64,000 bases of DNA from assembly GCA_021828195.1 (NCBI GenBank), contig JAKASQ010000001.1:357202-421201 (forward strand), given 5' to 3'. The notes beneath the pieces were generated by a model that was not told where the DNA came from, did no database searches, and worked only from the letters and a program-made list of their open reading frames with translations. Positions 1 to 7,180 of this stretch are shown here, one piece after another. Within the stretch, counting starts at the first letter, position 1, and every line of letters starts with the position of its first letter. The DNA is from Thermoplasmata archaeon. GTDB lineage: Archaea; Thermoplasmatota; Thermoplasmata; Lutacidiplasmatales; UBA184. The position numbers were made by a program, and so were the translations under genes.

Positions 1-68
1 GATTTCACCTCGGGGGTTCAAAGGGAGGCCGGGGGAGTCCCGGCCTTCGGAAAGTCCCCCTCCCCGCG
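1..68 (+). tRNA. 3' part of a tRNA (probably tRNA-Ser) with an intron-like insertion in the T-loop
   Basis: Only the 3' half is in the window. A T-stem GGGGG (12-16) pairs with CCCCC (56-60). The loop begins TTCAAA (17-22) and ends with T at 55. Bases 23-54, about 32 nt, interrupt it and form a strong hairpin (GGCCGGG/CCCGGCC). The 3' acceptor strand TCCCCGC (61-67) is followed by discriminator G. Removing the insert restores the loop TTCAAAT, exactly the T-loop of the tRNA-Arg at 41110-41184. The discriminator G and extra bases before the T-stem fit tRNA-Ser, but the anticodon lies outside the window. A second tRNA with the same architecture occurs at 12833. Confidence 0.65.
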
Positions 69-79
69 CTCCGTGATCC

Positions 80-397
80 CTAACCGGGCGGCGCGGAGCT
101 GAAACGATACACGTCACCGTCTTGGCGAATGCCGACCGTGTCGCCGATCACCGGCAACGGACCCTCCACGATCCCGAGCAGACGGACGGCTTCGGTGAGC
201 TCGACCAGCGCGATCCGGTGCGGGGCGCTCCAACCTTCGGCGGGGCTCGTGAGCTCCGTGACCGCGACCACGGTTCCGAGGGACGGGATCTCGACCGTGA
301 GCGCCTCCCGCATGCCGCAGCGAGGGCAGGGGCCGTTGCCCGGAACGTACAGCCCCTGACAGGAGACACAACGCTGGAGTTGGAGGGGGAGCGCCAT
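80..397 (-). CDS. DUF35 / OB-fold protein with rubredoxin-like zinc ribbon, thiolase partner
   Basis: A 105-residue protein with an N-terminal zinc ribbon (CVSCQG at about residue 10, then CPRCG) and a C-terminal OB-fold-like beta domain with the pattern GTVVAVTEL. This is the DUF35 family. Its members form complexes with thiolase-fold enzymes: archaeal thiolase/HMG-CoA synthase, benzoylsuccinyl-CoA thiolase, and steroid side-chain aldolases. It starts with ATG two bases after the thiolase stop, so the two genes are one transcription unit. The usual archaeal third partner, HMG-CoA synthase, is not adjacent: the next feature downstream is a tRNA. It presumably shuttles or positions the CoA substrate for the thiolase-fold partner. 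Confidence 0.85.
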   Translation of the reverse strand: MALPLQLQRCVSCQGLYVPGNGPCPRCGMREALTVEIPSLGTVVAVTELTSPAEGWSAPHRIALVELTEAVRLLGIVEGPLPVIGDTVGIRQDGDVYRFSSAPPG

Positions 398-399
398 GG

Positions 400-1533
400 T
401 CAGGACCCCTCCCGGCCGAGGATCGTCACGAAGTTGTGGGACGCCATTCCACCGATCGACTGGGCGAGCCCGATCCGGGGGAGGCGCGGAAGCGCTCGCG
501 GTCCGGCCTCGCCCCGGAGCTGGCACGCCACCTCCGCGATCTCGGCGAGCCCGGAGGCGCCGATGGGGTGGCCGCGGCCGAGCACGCCCCCGGATGGATT
601 GACAGGAAGTCGGCCCTCCGGCGCCACCCAGCCCTGCTCGAACCAGCTCCCGGCCTCGCCCGGGCCGCAGACCCCGAGGTCCTCGAGGTCGATGAGCGCG
701 AACGGCGCGAACGCATCGTGGAGTTCGACCACCTCGAGCTCCTTGCGGGTGATACGGGCCATCTCGTAGGCGCGCCTCGCCGCGACCCGCGTCGCCGCGA
801 AGGTCGTGAGATCGACCCGGTCGATCAGCCGCATCGCGTCCAGTCCCTGTCCGAAACCGAGGACCGCGGCCGGTCCGGCACCTTTCTCCACGACGAGCGC
901 CACGGCCCCGTCGGAGATGGCGGGGCAGTGCAACAGACGCAGGGGTAGGGCTACGGGCCGGCTCGCGGAGACCTCGTCCGCGCGGACGGGGGTCCGGAAC
1001 TGGGCGTTGGGATTCAGCGCGGCCCGGGCCCGCATGTGGACGCTGACGAGGTCGAACACCGATGGGGACACGCCGTACCGAGCACAGTAGCGCTGCGCGA
1101 TGAGCGCCGCGAGCCCGGGCATGGTCGCGCCGGCGGCCACCTCGCTCGGGTGAAGCGAGTTCGCCAGCGCGCGGATCACTTCCGGCGTCGGGGGCTGGGT
1201 CATCTTCTCTGCGGCCACGACGAGCGCCCGCTCGTGCCGGCCGGACTCGATCGCGAGCACGGCGGCCTGAAAGGCCGCCGCGCCGGACGCGGACGCCGCG
1301 TCGACGCGGAAGCCCGCGGTCGACTCCATGCCGATCCGGCTCGCGAGCCGCGGGACCGTGCTCTCGAGACCGTTGACCGCGCCGGTCAGCATGCTGCCGA
1401 CGACGAGCAGGTCCACCGGCTTGCGTCCGAGCCCCTCGAGCGCGAGGGTCGCGGCCTCCGCCGCGAGGTCGAGCCATCCCTCGGTGCGCCGGCCGAAGCG
1501 GCCGAGCCCGAGCGCGCTGACGTGGACGGTCAC
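400..1533 (-). CDS. thiolase-fold protein (SCP2/archaeal type), catalytic Cys position occupied by Ser
   Basis: A 377-residue thiolase-superfamily protein with GTG start. The C-terminal half has the thiolase signature NPSGG followed by GRGHPIGASG, including the conserved His. The N-terminal nucleophile region reads RVDAASASGAAAF, whereas archaeal thiolases have a Cys in the motif ACASG. Here the codon is TCC (Ser). The protein may therefore not work by the usual Cys acyl-enzyme thiolysis. Thiolase-fold proteins paired with DUF35 include retro-aldolases that do not use the Cys. It forms an operon with the DUF35 gene just downstream and overlaps the preceding nuclease gene by 4 bases. The fold assignment is firm; substrate and reaction are unknown. 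Confidence 0.8.
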   Translation of the reverse strand: MTVHVSALGLGRFGRRTEGWLDLAAEAATLALEGLGRKPVDLLVVGSMLTGAVNGLESTVPRLASRIGMESTAGFRVDAASASGAAAFQAAVLAIESGRHERALVVAAEKMTQPPTPEVIRALANSLHPSEVAAGATMPGLAALIAQRYCARYGVSPSVFDLVSVHMRARAALNPNAQFRTPVRADEVSASRPVALPLRLLHCPAISDGAVALVVEKGAGPAAVLGFGQGLDAMRLIDRVDLTTFAATRVAARRAYEMARITRKELEVVELHDAFAPFALIDLEDLGVCGPGEAGSWFEQGWVAPEGRLPVNPSGGVLGRGHPIGASGLAEIAEVACQLRGEAGPRALPRLPRIGLAQSIGGMASHNFVTILGREGS

Positions 1534-2084
1534 GCCGTCGCCTCCGCGGTCGGCGTCTCCGTGAGGAACCTTACCGTCGCGAGGAAGCGGGAGAGCGGCA
1601 GGCCCTGCTCCCAGTGGATGATCGCATTGCCCTCGCGGGTGGTGTCGAGCGTGGGGAGCCGGCGACAGACCAGGTTCAGGATCCCTCGGATCGGTGCCTT
1701 CGTTCCGATGTACATCCGCCAGGGGTCGGGATCGCGGTAGCCTACCCTGCGGTACGCGTACAGCACCGTGAGCCCCACCCGCGCGACCGCCTTGCGGTGG
1801 CCCTCAAGCTGTACAAGGCCCCGGCCCCCCGCGGCCGTGAAGTAGATCGTATCCTCCGCGGAGGACTTGACCTCGAGGGGGAACGCGAACTCCCGGCGCA
1901 GGGCGATCAGGTCCAGCCCGAGGGAGCCGGCGGCGCGGATCACGAGGAACGGCTCGTCGATGATCCGTTCGAACTCGGTGCGATCGCTCGGCTCGAGCCC
2001 CTTCGCGTAGGCGCGTACGGCCCGGGGGTCCCCCTGCAGGAGGTCTTTGAGCTCGCGCTCGTAGGCCGATGCGTACCGACGCAC
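1530..2084 (-). CDS. Hjc-like endonuclease (archaeal Holliday junction resolvase family)
   Basis: Taking the GTG at 2084, which lies about 28 bases downstream of a TATA-like element at 2107-2116, gives a 184-residue protein. It shows the nuclease pattern of archaeal Hjc: Glu9 in YERELKDLL, Asp58 in GLDLIAL, then Glu71 and Lys73 in PLEVKSS. The Asp-Glu-Lys spacing (13 and 2) equals that of Pyrococcus Hjc, but about 25 extra residues separate the first Glu from the Asp. The C-terminal ~85 residues extend beyond the compact Hjc core. The frame stays open upstream to 2363, so a longer start is possible. It probably cuts branched or otherwise structured DNA. It overlaps the thiolase gene by 4 bases and is divergent from an AAA+ ATPase. 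Confidence 0.65.
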   Translation of the reverse strand: MRRYASAYERELKDLLQGDPRAVRAYAKGLEPSDRTEFERIIDEPFLVIRAAGSLGLDLIALRREFAFPLEVKSSAEDTIYFTAAGGRGLVQLEGHRKAVARVGLTVLYAYRRVGYRDPDPWRMYIGTKAPIRGILNLVCRRLPTLDTTREGNAIIHWEQGLPLSRFLATVRFLTETPTAEATA

Positions 2085-2106
2085 GGACTCCTCAGCTCGA
2101 ACGGTA

Positions 2107-2116
2107 GCTAATAAGG
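2107..2116. promoter_or_regulatory. shared TATA-like box between the Hjc-like gene and the AAA+ gene
   Basis: The AT-rich stretch gctaataagg stands out in GC-rich surroundings. It lies about 28 bases from the GTG at 2084 on the minus strand and about 28 bases from an in-frame GTG at 2140 on the plus strand. Both spacings fit leaderless archaeal transcripts from one bidirectional promoter. Confidence 0.5.
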
Positions 2117-3591
2117 TGGTCTTGCACTCGTACTGCCTCGTGCCCTCCACTCCGCGCGTCGAGATCGCTGAGGCCGACCTACCGATCGCGCGGGTGCTCG
2201 CCGCGGTCGTGCAGGATGCGGACCGTCGACGCCGGATCCGGGGGATCGCGACCCAGGGCGCGACGTTCCGCCTCTCCGAACTGCGCACCCGCCTATTGCG
2301 CGAGCGCGTCTTCCAGGACCCGAGCCGCCTGATCCTGCGGCTCCGGCGGCGGGGCCTCCTCATCGATCTGCCGGAGGGAAAGACGGACCGCAGCTACCAC
2401 GTGGCCTATCCCGAGGAGCTCCGGGCGCGGCTGCTGGAGGAGCTCGCCCGGTCCGAGACGTTCGAGCCCACGGCGCTCCAGCCCGTCCCGGACGAGCATG
2501 CCGAGATCCGATCGATGGATTCGGAGTTCCTGCAGCGTCTGCGCGAGATCCTCGCTCACCGCCTCGAGGAGACGATCGAGTTCGGTGCGACGTTCGACAT
2601 CGGCCGGTTGGCCGATTACCTTCGGGGACTCTTCGGCGAGGCCCTGTACTTCGATTCGCTGATCGCGATCCTCCAGCAGTACGCCCTCGCGGACGTCCCG
2701 CTCCTCGCCCCGACCGGCCGGTCCACGGGATCGACCGGTTTCCATCTCGCCCTCTTCGGGCCGCCGGGAACGGGAAAGACGTTCTCGATCGACGATATGA
2801 TCCGCGGGAACCCGAAGAGCGGAGTGCCGCCCCACGGGCTCGCGGGCCGCAACCGGTACTGCGGCGGGATCACGCCCGTGCAGTTCCTTCGGGTCGGCGC
2901 GGCCTACAGCGGACGAACGTTCAACTTCATCGTGCCCGAGTTCAATGACTGGTTCAAGTACCGGGGCATGGTCGAGCCCTTGAAGCTCGTGATGGAGCAG
3001 CGGGAGGTGAAGTGGGAGACCACGTTTGGAACGGTCGGGCCGTACACCTTCCACTCCTTCTTCAGCGTCAACTACAACGTGCGGACGGCCGGGGCGCAGG
3101 ACTACTGGACGACGATCTCGGATCCCAACTTCGCCGCGCTCGAGGATCGGATGCTGTTGCGCTTCCATCCCATGACGCGGGAGCGATTCCGCGCGGTCGA
3201 GGCGAGCGCGGAGCGGCTCGAGCTCGGTGAGCTCGACTTCTCCCTCGGGGAGCGGATCCACGATCACCTCACGCTCGTCCATGCGATCGAGACGGGCCAT
3301 CCGCTGCTCGCGGGCAAGTTCCCCTCGCGATCGGTGCGTCTCGACCGCGGGCTGTACGGGAGCCTGCGCAGCGTCTCCGAGGAGGCCCTGCGCGCCACCG
3401 AGCATCCGAAGTTCTCCCCGCGCCTCAAGTCGCGCGCGGTGAAGCTCGCGGCGGCGGCCTCCCTCCTGACGTACTTCCACACCCCGAGTGCCGATTCCAT
3501 CGGGATCGGCCCGACCGAAGCCGACTTCGCCCGCCGATTCTACGAGGACCAGATCCACTCGCGCCAGGGTCGGCAGGGATCGATCGAGTGA
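2116..3591 (+). CDS. AAA+ ATPase with N-terminal winged-helix-like region
   Basis: About 491 residues from the GTG at 2116; the in-frame GTG at 2140 fits the promoter better and would give 483. The first ~130 residues are charged and helical and resemble a winged helix (FRLSELRTRLL). A Walker A motif GPPGTGKT lies near residue 214. A Walker B-like strand NFIVPEFNDW and a sensor-like FFSVNYN follow. The remainder is a helical lid. The order resembles MoxR/MCM-like AAA+ modules, but I do not recognise the exact family. It is divergent from an Hjc-like nuclease, which suggests a role in DNA transactions. That link rests on context alone. Confidence 0.7.
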   Translation: MVLHSYCLVPSTPRVEIAEADLPIARVLAAVVQDADRRRRIRGIATQGATFRLSELRTRLLRERVFQDPSRLILRLRRRGLLIDLPEGKTDRSYHVAYPEELRARLLEELARSETFEPTALQPVPDEHAEIRSMDSEFLQRLREILAHRLEETIEFGATFDIGRLADYLRGLFGEALYFDSLIAILQQYALADVPLLAPTGRSTGSTGFHLALFGPPGTGKTFSIDDMIRGNPKSGVPPHGLAGRNRYCGGITPVQFLRVGAAYSGRTFNFIVPEFNDWFKYRGMVEPLKLVMEQREVKWETTFGTVGPYTFHSFFSVNYNVRTAGAQDYWTTISDPNFAALEDRMLLRFHPMTRERFRAVEASAERLELGELDFSLGERIHDHLTLVHAIETGHPLLAGKFPSRSVRLDRGLYGSLRSVSEEALRATEHPKFSPRLKSRAVKLAAAASLLTYFHTPSADSIGIGPTEADFARRFYEDQIHSRQGRQGSIE

Positions 3592-3637
3592 CCCGGACCC
3601 TCCGAGGAGCCGGAGGACCCGGCGCGCGCGGGGCGCG

Positions 3638-4624
3638 TTACCCGGGCGCGTTCATCACGCGGCCGGAGTGGGCGTCGACCAGGAAGACCACCGTGCCGCC
3701 CTTGTGCTCGATCGTGACCTGCCAGATCGGAGCGTGGAGGAGTTCACCTTCCGAGACCTGGACGTCGGACTGGAAGTGGCTCACCATACGGTGGCGCTTG
3801 TGGGCCTGCTCGGATTGGAGCTGGGTCACGTAGGCTTTCGCCGCGTTCTTCGCGGCCTCTTCCGTGAGGTCCCCGTTCAGGATCGGCGCCCCGTCCGGGA
3901 CGCTCTTCCGGTCGAAGAACGTGCGCTCCGTCAGCGCGAAGGCGTAGTCCTTGGGTTGGTAGTTCGAGAGCGCACGGACGGCGAGGACGGGGTACTCATA
4001 CTCCCCGGTGATGGTGTCCTGCCGCGTCGGGTTCACGGTGGGCCCCGCCATGATCGGGATGAACATGCCCCCCCCTCCCATCTGCCGGTTGACCGCGCCG
4101 CCGATCGCCGCGCTCAGCGCCATCGTCGCCACGGTCGATCCGACGCCGACGGCGACGTCGGTGTACTGGTAGTTGGTACTCGCCGAGACCGGCAGGATCC
4201 AGTACGGGATCATCGATAGCTTGTGATCGACGACCTTCGACTCCTCGAACTTCTTCCGGTTGAAGAACCCGGTGTCCATGAAGGCGCGGACGATCCCGAG
4301 CATCGCGTCGGGATCGATCACCTTCGGCACGAGCATCGAGTGCTTGGAGATCTCGTTCCATCCGCTCCCCCCCAGCGAGACGGAACTCCCGCAGTAGTCG
4401 CAAGTGATCACCGTCTCCCCGAAGACCGGCTGGAGCGGGGCGCCGCACGAGGGGCACTTGAACGCCTGCACGCCGCCGGCGGCCGACGGGGCGACGCTCG
4501 GGACGGCGTGGGGGGTCGAGGTAGAGGCTCCCGGGGCGCTCCCGCCGCCCGGGGTCGGGGTTCCGCACTTGAAACAGAACTTCGCGTCGTCGGGGAGCTG
4601 CTGGCCGCACTTCACGCAGAACAT
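3638..4624 (-). CDS. double zinc-ribbon protein, YdjG-like
   Basis: A 328-residue protein with two zinc ribbons. The first has Cys3, Cys6, Cys17 and Cys20; the second lies at about residues 55-80 (FKCPSCG, then CDYCGSS, a TFIIB/PriA-like knuckle). A linker rich in Gly, Ala, Ser and Pro lies between them. The rest is a globular domain with a hydrophobic Gly-rich segment near residue 165 and a C-terminal beta-rich part ending in AHSGRVMNAPG. It is the last gene of a minus-strand run with an SPFH protein, a coiled-coil zinc-ribbon protein and a membrane protein. In Bacillus, zinc-ribbon YdjG and SPFH protein YdjI share an envelope-stress operon. The resemblance is architectural and I have not aligned the sequences. 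Confidence 0.6.
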   Translation of the reverse strand: MFCVKCGQQLPDDAKFCFKCGTPTPGGGSAPGASTSTPHAVPSVAPSAAGGVQAFKCPSCGAPLQPVFGETVITCDYCGSSVSLGGSGWNEISKHSMLVPKVIDPDAMLGIVRAFMDTGFFNRKKFEESKVVDHKLSMIPYWILPVSASTNYQYTDVAVGVGSTVATMALSAAIGGAVNRQMGGGGMFIPIMAGPTVNPTRQDTITGEYEYPVLAVRALSNYQPKDYAFALTERTFFDRKSVPDGAPILNGDLTEEAAKNAAKAYVTQLQSEQAHKRHRMVSHFQSDVQVSEGELLHAPIWQVTIEHKGGTVVFLVDAHSGRVMNAPG

Positions 4625-4664
4625 TCGTTACCCTCTGTTCGAACCTCGGTCCGCGGACCGTCGC

Positions 4665-5825
4665 CTACGAGCCGAGCGCCGCCCCACAGTTGGGGCAGAA
4701 CTTCCCGCTACCGGTCACCACTGCCGAGCACTTGGGGCAGGTACGGGGGGCCGGTGGGGCGAGCGACGCGCCGCAGGCCGGACAGAACTTCTGGCCGGGG
4801 GCGGTCGCCGCGCCGCACTTCGGGCACGGGGGGCCACCGGCGGGTGCCGGAGCGGCACCGATCGCCGCCCCGCATGCCGGGCAGAATCGGGTGCCCGGCG
4901 GCACCAGCGCCCCGCACTTCGGGCAGGGGGAGGAGGGGCCGCCCCCGTACATCCCGCTCATCGTGCCGGACATGCCGTAGCCGATCCCCATACCGGCGCC
5001 GAGACCGACGCCGGCGCCGGCGAGCGAACCCGCCGTTCCCGAGGTGTTGGAGGCGGCCTCCGTCATCGCTTGGCCGGCCTGGTACTGCATGTAGTTGACG
5101 CCGAGAACACCCATTTGGGATCGCGTGTTGACGGCCTTCTGCACGTCATCGGGCAGGTTGATCGAGAGCCCCTGGAGCTGGTTCATCTCGACTCCGAGCG
5201 GGCCGAAGTGATCCGGCGCGGCTCCGAGCACCGCCTGTTCGATCGTCGTCAGCTGAACGGCGAGGTCGGTGACGCGCACCCCCTGCTCCTTGAGCTTCCC
5301 GAGCGTGTTGTAGACGAGGATGACCATCTGGTCCCGTAGCCGGGACTCGACGTCGTCGCTCGACGCAGCCCCGAACGTTCCCACGAACTGGTTGATGAAG
5401 ACGTCCGCCCCGCTCACGCGCCAGCGGAAGCTGCCGAACACACGCAGGCTGACGAGGCCGAAGTCGGGATCGCGGAAGATGTACGGTTCCGAGCTACCGA
5501 ACTTGCCGTCGAAGATGCGCTTCTGCAGGTAGTAGACCTCGGCCTCCTGCTGGACGCCCGAGAGCGCCTTGACGAGCCCACCGACGACCGGTGCGTTCAG
5601 GCTCGTGAGGGCGTATCGGTCGGGGCGGTCGATGTAGGAGAGGACCTTTCCGTCGCGGTAGAACACCGCCATCTCGTCCTCCCGGACGACGATGTTGTCG
5701 TTGAGGCGAATGTTGCGTGGAACGCGCCACATCACGTTGGGACCTTTGTTCGCGTCGTCCCAGTTGATCGTCGTCGACCCGAACAGGCTCCCGCCCTTCG
5801 GCGGGATCGGTTGATTGGTCACCAT
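4665..5825 (-). CDS. SPFH-domain protein with three C-terminal zinc ribbons (YdjI / virion-core-like)
   Basis: A 386-residue protein. Residues ~25-260 form an SPFH (band-7) domain of the type called virion core protein-like: VREDEMAVFYRDGKV, then SLRVFGSFRWRVS and a helical part ending near MGVLGVNYMQYQAGQA. A Gly/Ala-rich hinge follows. The last ~110 residues contain three CPKCG-type zinc ribbons in tandem, each with paired CxxC motifs. SPFH proteins build ring or scaffold assemblies at membranes. No clear transmembrane segment is visible, so membrane attachment probably comes through partners, perhaps the four-helix protein upstream. The start is the ATG at 5825, preceded by a purine-rich tract. 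Confidence 0.75.
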   Translation of the reverse strand: MVTNQPIPPKGGSLFGSTTINWDDANKGPNVMWRVPRNIRLNDNIVVREDEMAVFYRDGKVLSYIDRPDRYALTSLNAPVVGGLVKALSGVQQEAEVYYLQKRIFDGKFGSSEPYIFRDPDFGLVSLRVFGSFRWRVSGADVFINQFVGTFGAASSDDVESRLRDQMVILVYNTLGKLKEQGVRVTDLAVQLTTIEQAVLGAAPDHFGPLGVEMNQLQGLSINLPDDVQKAVNTRSQMGVLGVNYMQYQAGQAMTEAASNTSGTAGSLAGAGVGLGAGMGIGYGMSGTMSGMYGGGPSSPCPKCGALVPPGTRFCPACGAAIGAAPAPAGGPPCPKCGAATAPGQKFCPACGASLAPPAPRTCPKCSAVVTGSGKFCPNCGAALGS

Positions 5826-5840
5826 CGTATCGTTCCCTCC

Positions 5841-6515
5841 TTACTGCACCAGGACGCCTTGGACCGCCTTCAGCCGGACCTGGAACGCCTGCTGAAGTTG
5901 GCTGACCTGACTTCGCGCGCTGGCGACCAGGCGCTGCAGGTCCGCCGCATTCGCTCCGGCCGCGAGGGCAGGGAGAGGGGCGAGCGTCTGGTCCAGTTGG
6001 TCCGCCGCCAGGACGAAGCCGTAGTCGTACTCGTAGAGCCGGTCGAGATCGGCATTGCCGACCCGGGTCGCCGGCGAGATGCCCGAATACCCTTGTTCCG
6101 CGCTCCGGATCTTGGGCTCCAGGGTGAGTAGGTCGGAAATGAGCGGGGCGAGGTCCATCAGGATCGAGAACTGCCCGGACTGCGTCAGGGCCGCACGCGC
6201 GTTCTCCGCGCTCGTGCGCGCGTTCTTGATCTTGTCTGCCACCTGGCGGCGTAGGAGGCTGTCCGCCGCGCGAATGTCCTCGCCCTGGCGGTACGCTCGG
6301 AACCCGGGGACGAGCAGCTGCAATCGTTTGAGGGTCCCCCGGTCCTGATCGACCTTCTCCCTCAGATCCACCGGAGCCGAACCGGCGGCCGCCGCCGCGG
6401 GCGGGGCCGGAATGGGGCCCCCGCACGACGGGCAGAACCGGTCGGACGCGCCCACCGGTGCGTGGCAGGAGGGGCAGACCCGCGAGGCGGGTCCGGTCGG
6501 ACCGGGGGGAGGCAT
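5841..6515 (-). CDS. zinc-ribbon protein with long helical (coiled-coil-like) domain
   Basis: Taking the ATG at 6515 gives 224 residues; a GTG at 6518 is immediately upstream. The N-terminus carries one zinc ribbon (CPSCHAPVG then FCPSCGGP), then an Ala/Pro linker. The rest is predicted mostly helical, with charged heptad-like stretches (DLREKVDQDRGTLKRLQLL and SQVSQLQQAFQVRLKAVQ). It lies between the SPFH gene and the membrane-protein gene and is probably co-transcribed with both. The function is unknown. Its shape (zinc knuckle plus helical rod) suggests a scaffold or adaptor that binds the other zinc-ribbon proteins of the cluster. Confidence 0.6.
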   Translation of the reverse strand: MPPPGPTGPASRVCPSCHAPVGASDRFCPSCGGPIPAPPAAAAAGSAPVDLREKVDQDRGTLKRLQLLVPGFRAYRQGEDIRAADSLLRRQVADKIKNARTSAENARAALTQSGQFSILMDLAPLISDLLTLEPKIRSAEQGYSGISPATRVGNADLDRLYEYDYGFVLAADQLDQTLAPLPALAAGANAADLQRLVASARSQVSQLQQAFQVRLKAVQGVLVQ

Positions 6516-6519
6516 CACG

Positions 6520-7053
6520 TTAGGGACCTCGCGAGCTCGGGGGGGAGGGAGGAGGAGCGGTCGCCGGAGCGTCCGGCGCGTGAGCGGTTCCGTAATCGAA
6601 CGCGGAGACCGGTGTCCGGGCGCGCCACTCGGCCCGGGCCGCCTCGCGGGGAGGCTCCGTCGCGAGCCTACGGCTCCGCCAGGCAATCCCTGCGATCGAC
6701 CCGGCGAGCGCGACGAGCGTCAGGACGAGGCCGGTGATCTGCCCGGCTAGCCCAGGGTTGTACGCCGGGGCCGGAAGCGCGAACGTGACGAGAAGGAGCG
6801 CGAACCCGAAGGCGTAGAACGCCCAGGCGAGGGTGCGTTGCGGGGCCGGGTTCGCCGCAGAGAGGGATTGAGCGAGGTAGGATATCGCGGCGAACACCAA
6901 CGAGAGGATTCCGATCGTGACCAGGCCGAGGTAGTGGCCGTTCTGGGGAAGCAGGAGGTAGATCCCCACCATGAGCACGACCGCCGCGACGAACAGGATC
7001 GCGGCGACGATCGGCGCGGCGACGCGTGACACCGGCGTAGAAACGGAGGCCAT
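6520..7053 (-). CDS. four-helix integral membrane protein
   Basis: A 177-residue protein with four hydrophobic segments at about residues 12-34 (VAAPIVAAILFVAAVVLMVG), 43-62, 75-93 and 103-122, then a basic, Pro/Ser-rich cytoplasmic tail. It is the first gene of the minus-strand zinc-ribbon/SPFH run, and a TATA-like box lies about 34 bases upstream of its ATG. The family is not recognised. By position it is a candidate membrane anchor for the SPFH protein and the two other zinc-ribbon proteins. Confidence 0.6.
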   Translation of the reverse strand: MASVSTPVSRVAAPIVAAILFVAAVVLMVGIYLLLPQNGHYLGLVTIGILSLVFAAISYLAQSLSAANPAPQRTLAWAFYAFGFALLLVTFALPAPAYNPGLAGQITGLVLTLVALAGSIAGIAWRSRRLATEPPREAARAEWRARTPVSAFDYGTAHAPDAPATAPPPSPPSSRGP

Positions 7054-7083
7054 TCGTGAACTCCGAGTGTAATGGGGGAGGGC

Positions 7084-7091
7084 GATATATC
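7084..7091 (-). promoter_or_regulatory. TATA-like box of the SPFH/zinc-ribbon operon
   Basis: The sequence gatatatc lies about 34 bases upstream of the ATG at 7053 and is the only strongly AT-rich block between this operon and the TPR gene. It is a perfect 8-base palindrome, so its orientation is set only by the position of the start codon. Confidence 0.5.
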
Positions 7092-7180
7092 AGGATGACC
7101 CCCCCGATCCGAACGTCCGCGGAAGTGGAGATCGGCTGGGAGCAGGAGCACTCTCCGGTGATAACGGTTCAGAGAACGGT

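Noticed and set aside
2293-3558. A 421-codon open frame opposite the AAA+ ATPase gene
   Set aside because: It is antisense to a protein with a good Walker A motif and shows only low-complexity Arg/Glu/Leu sequence.
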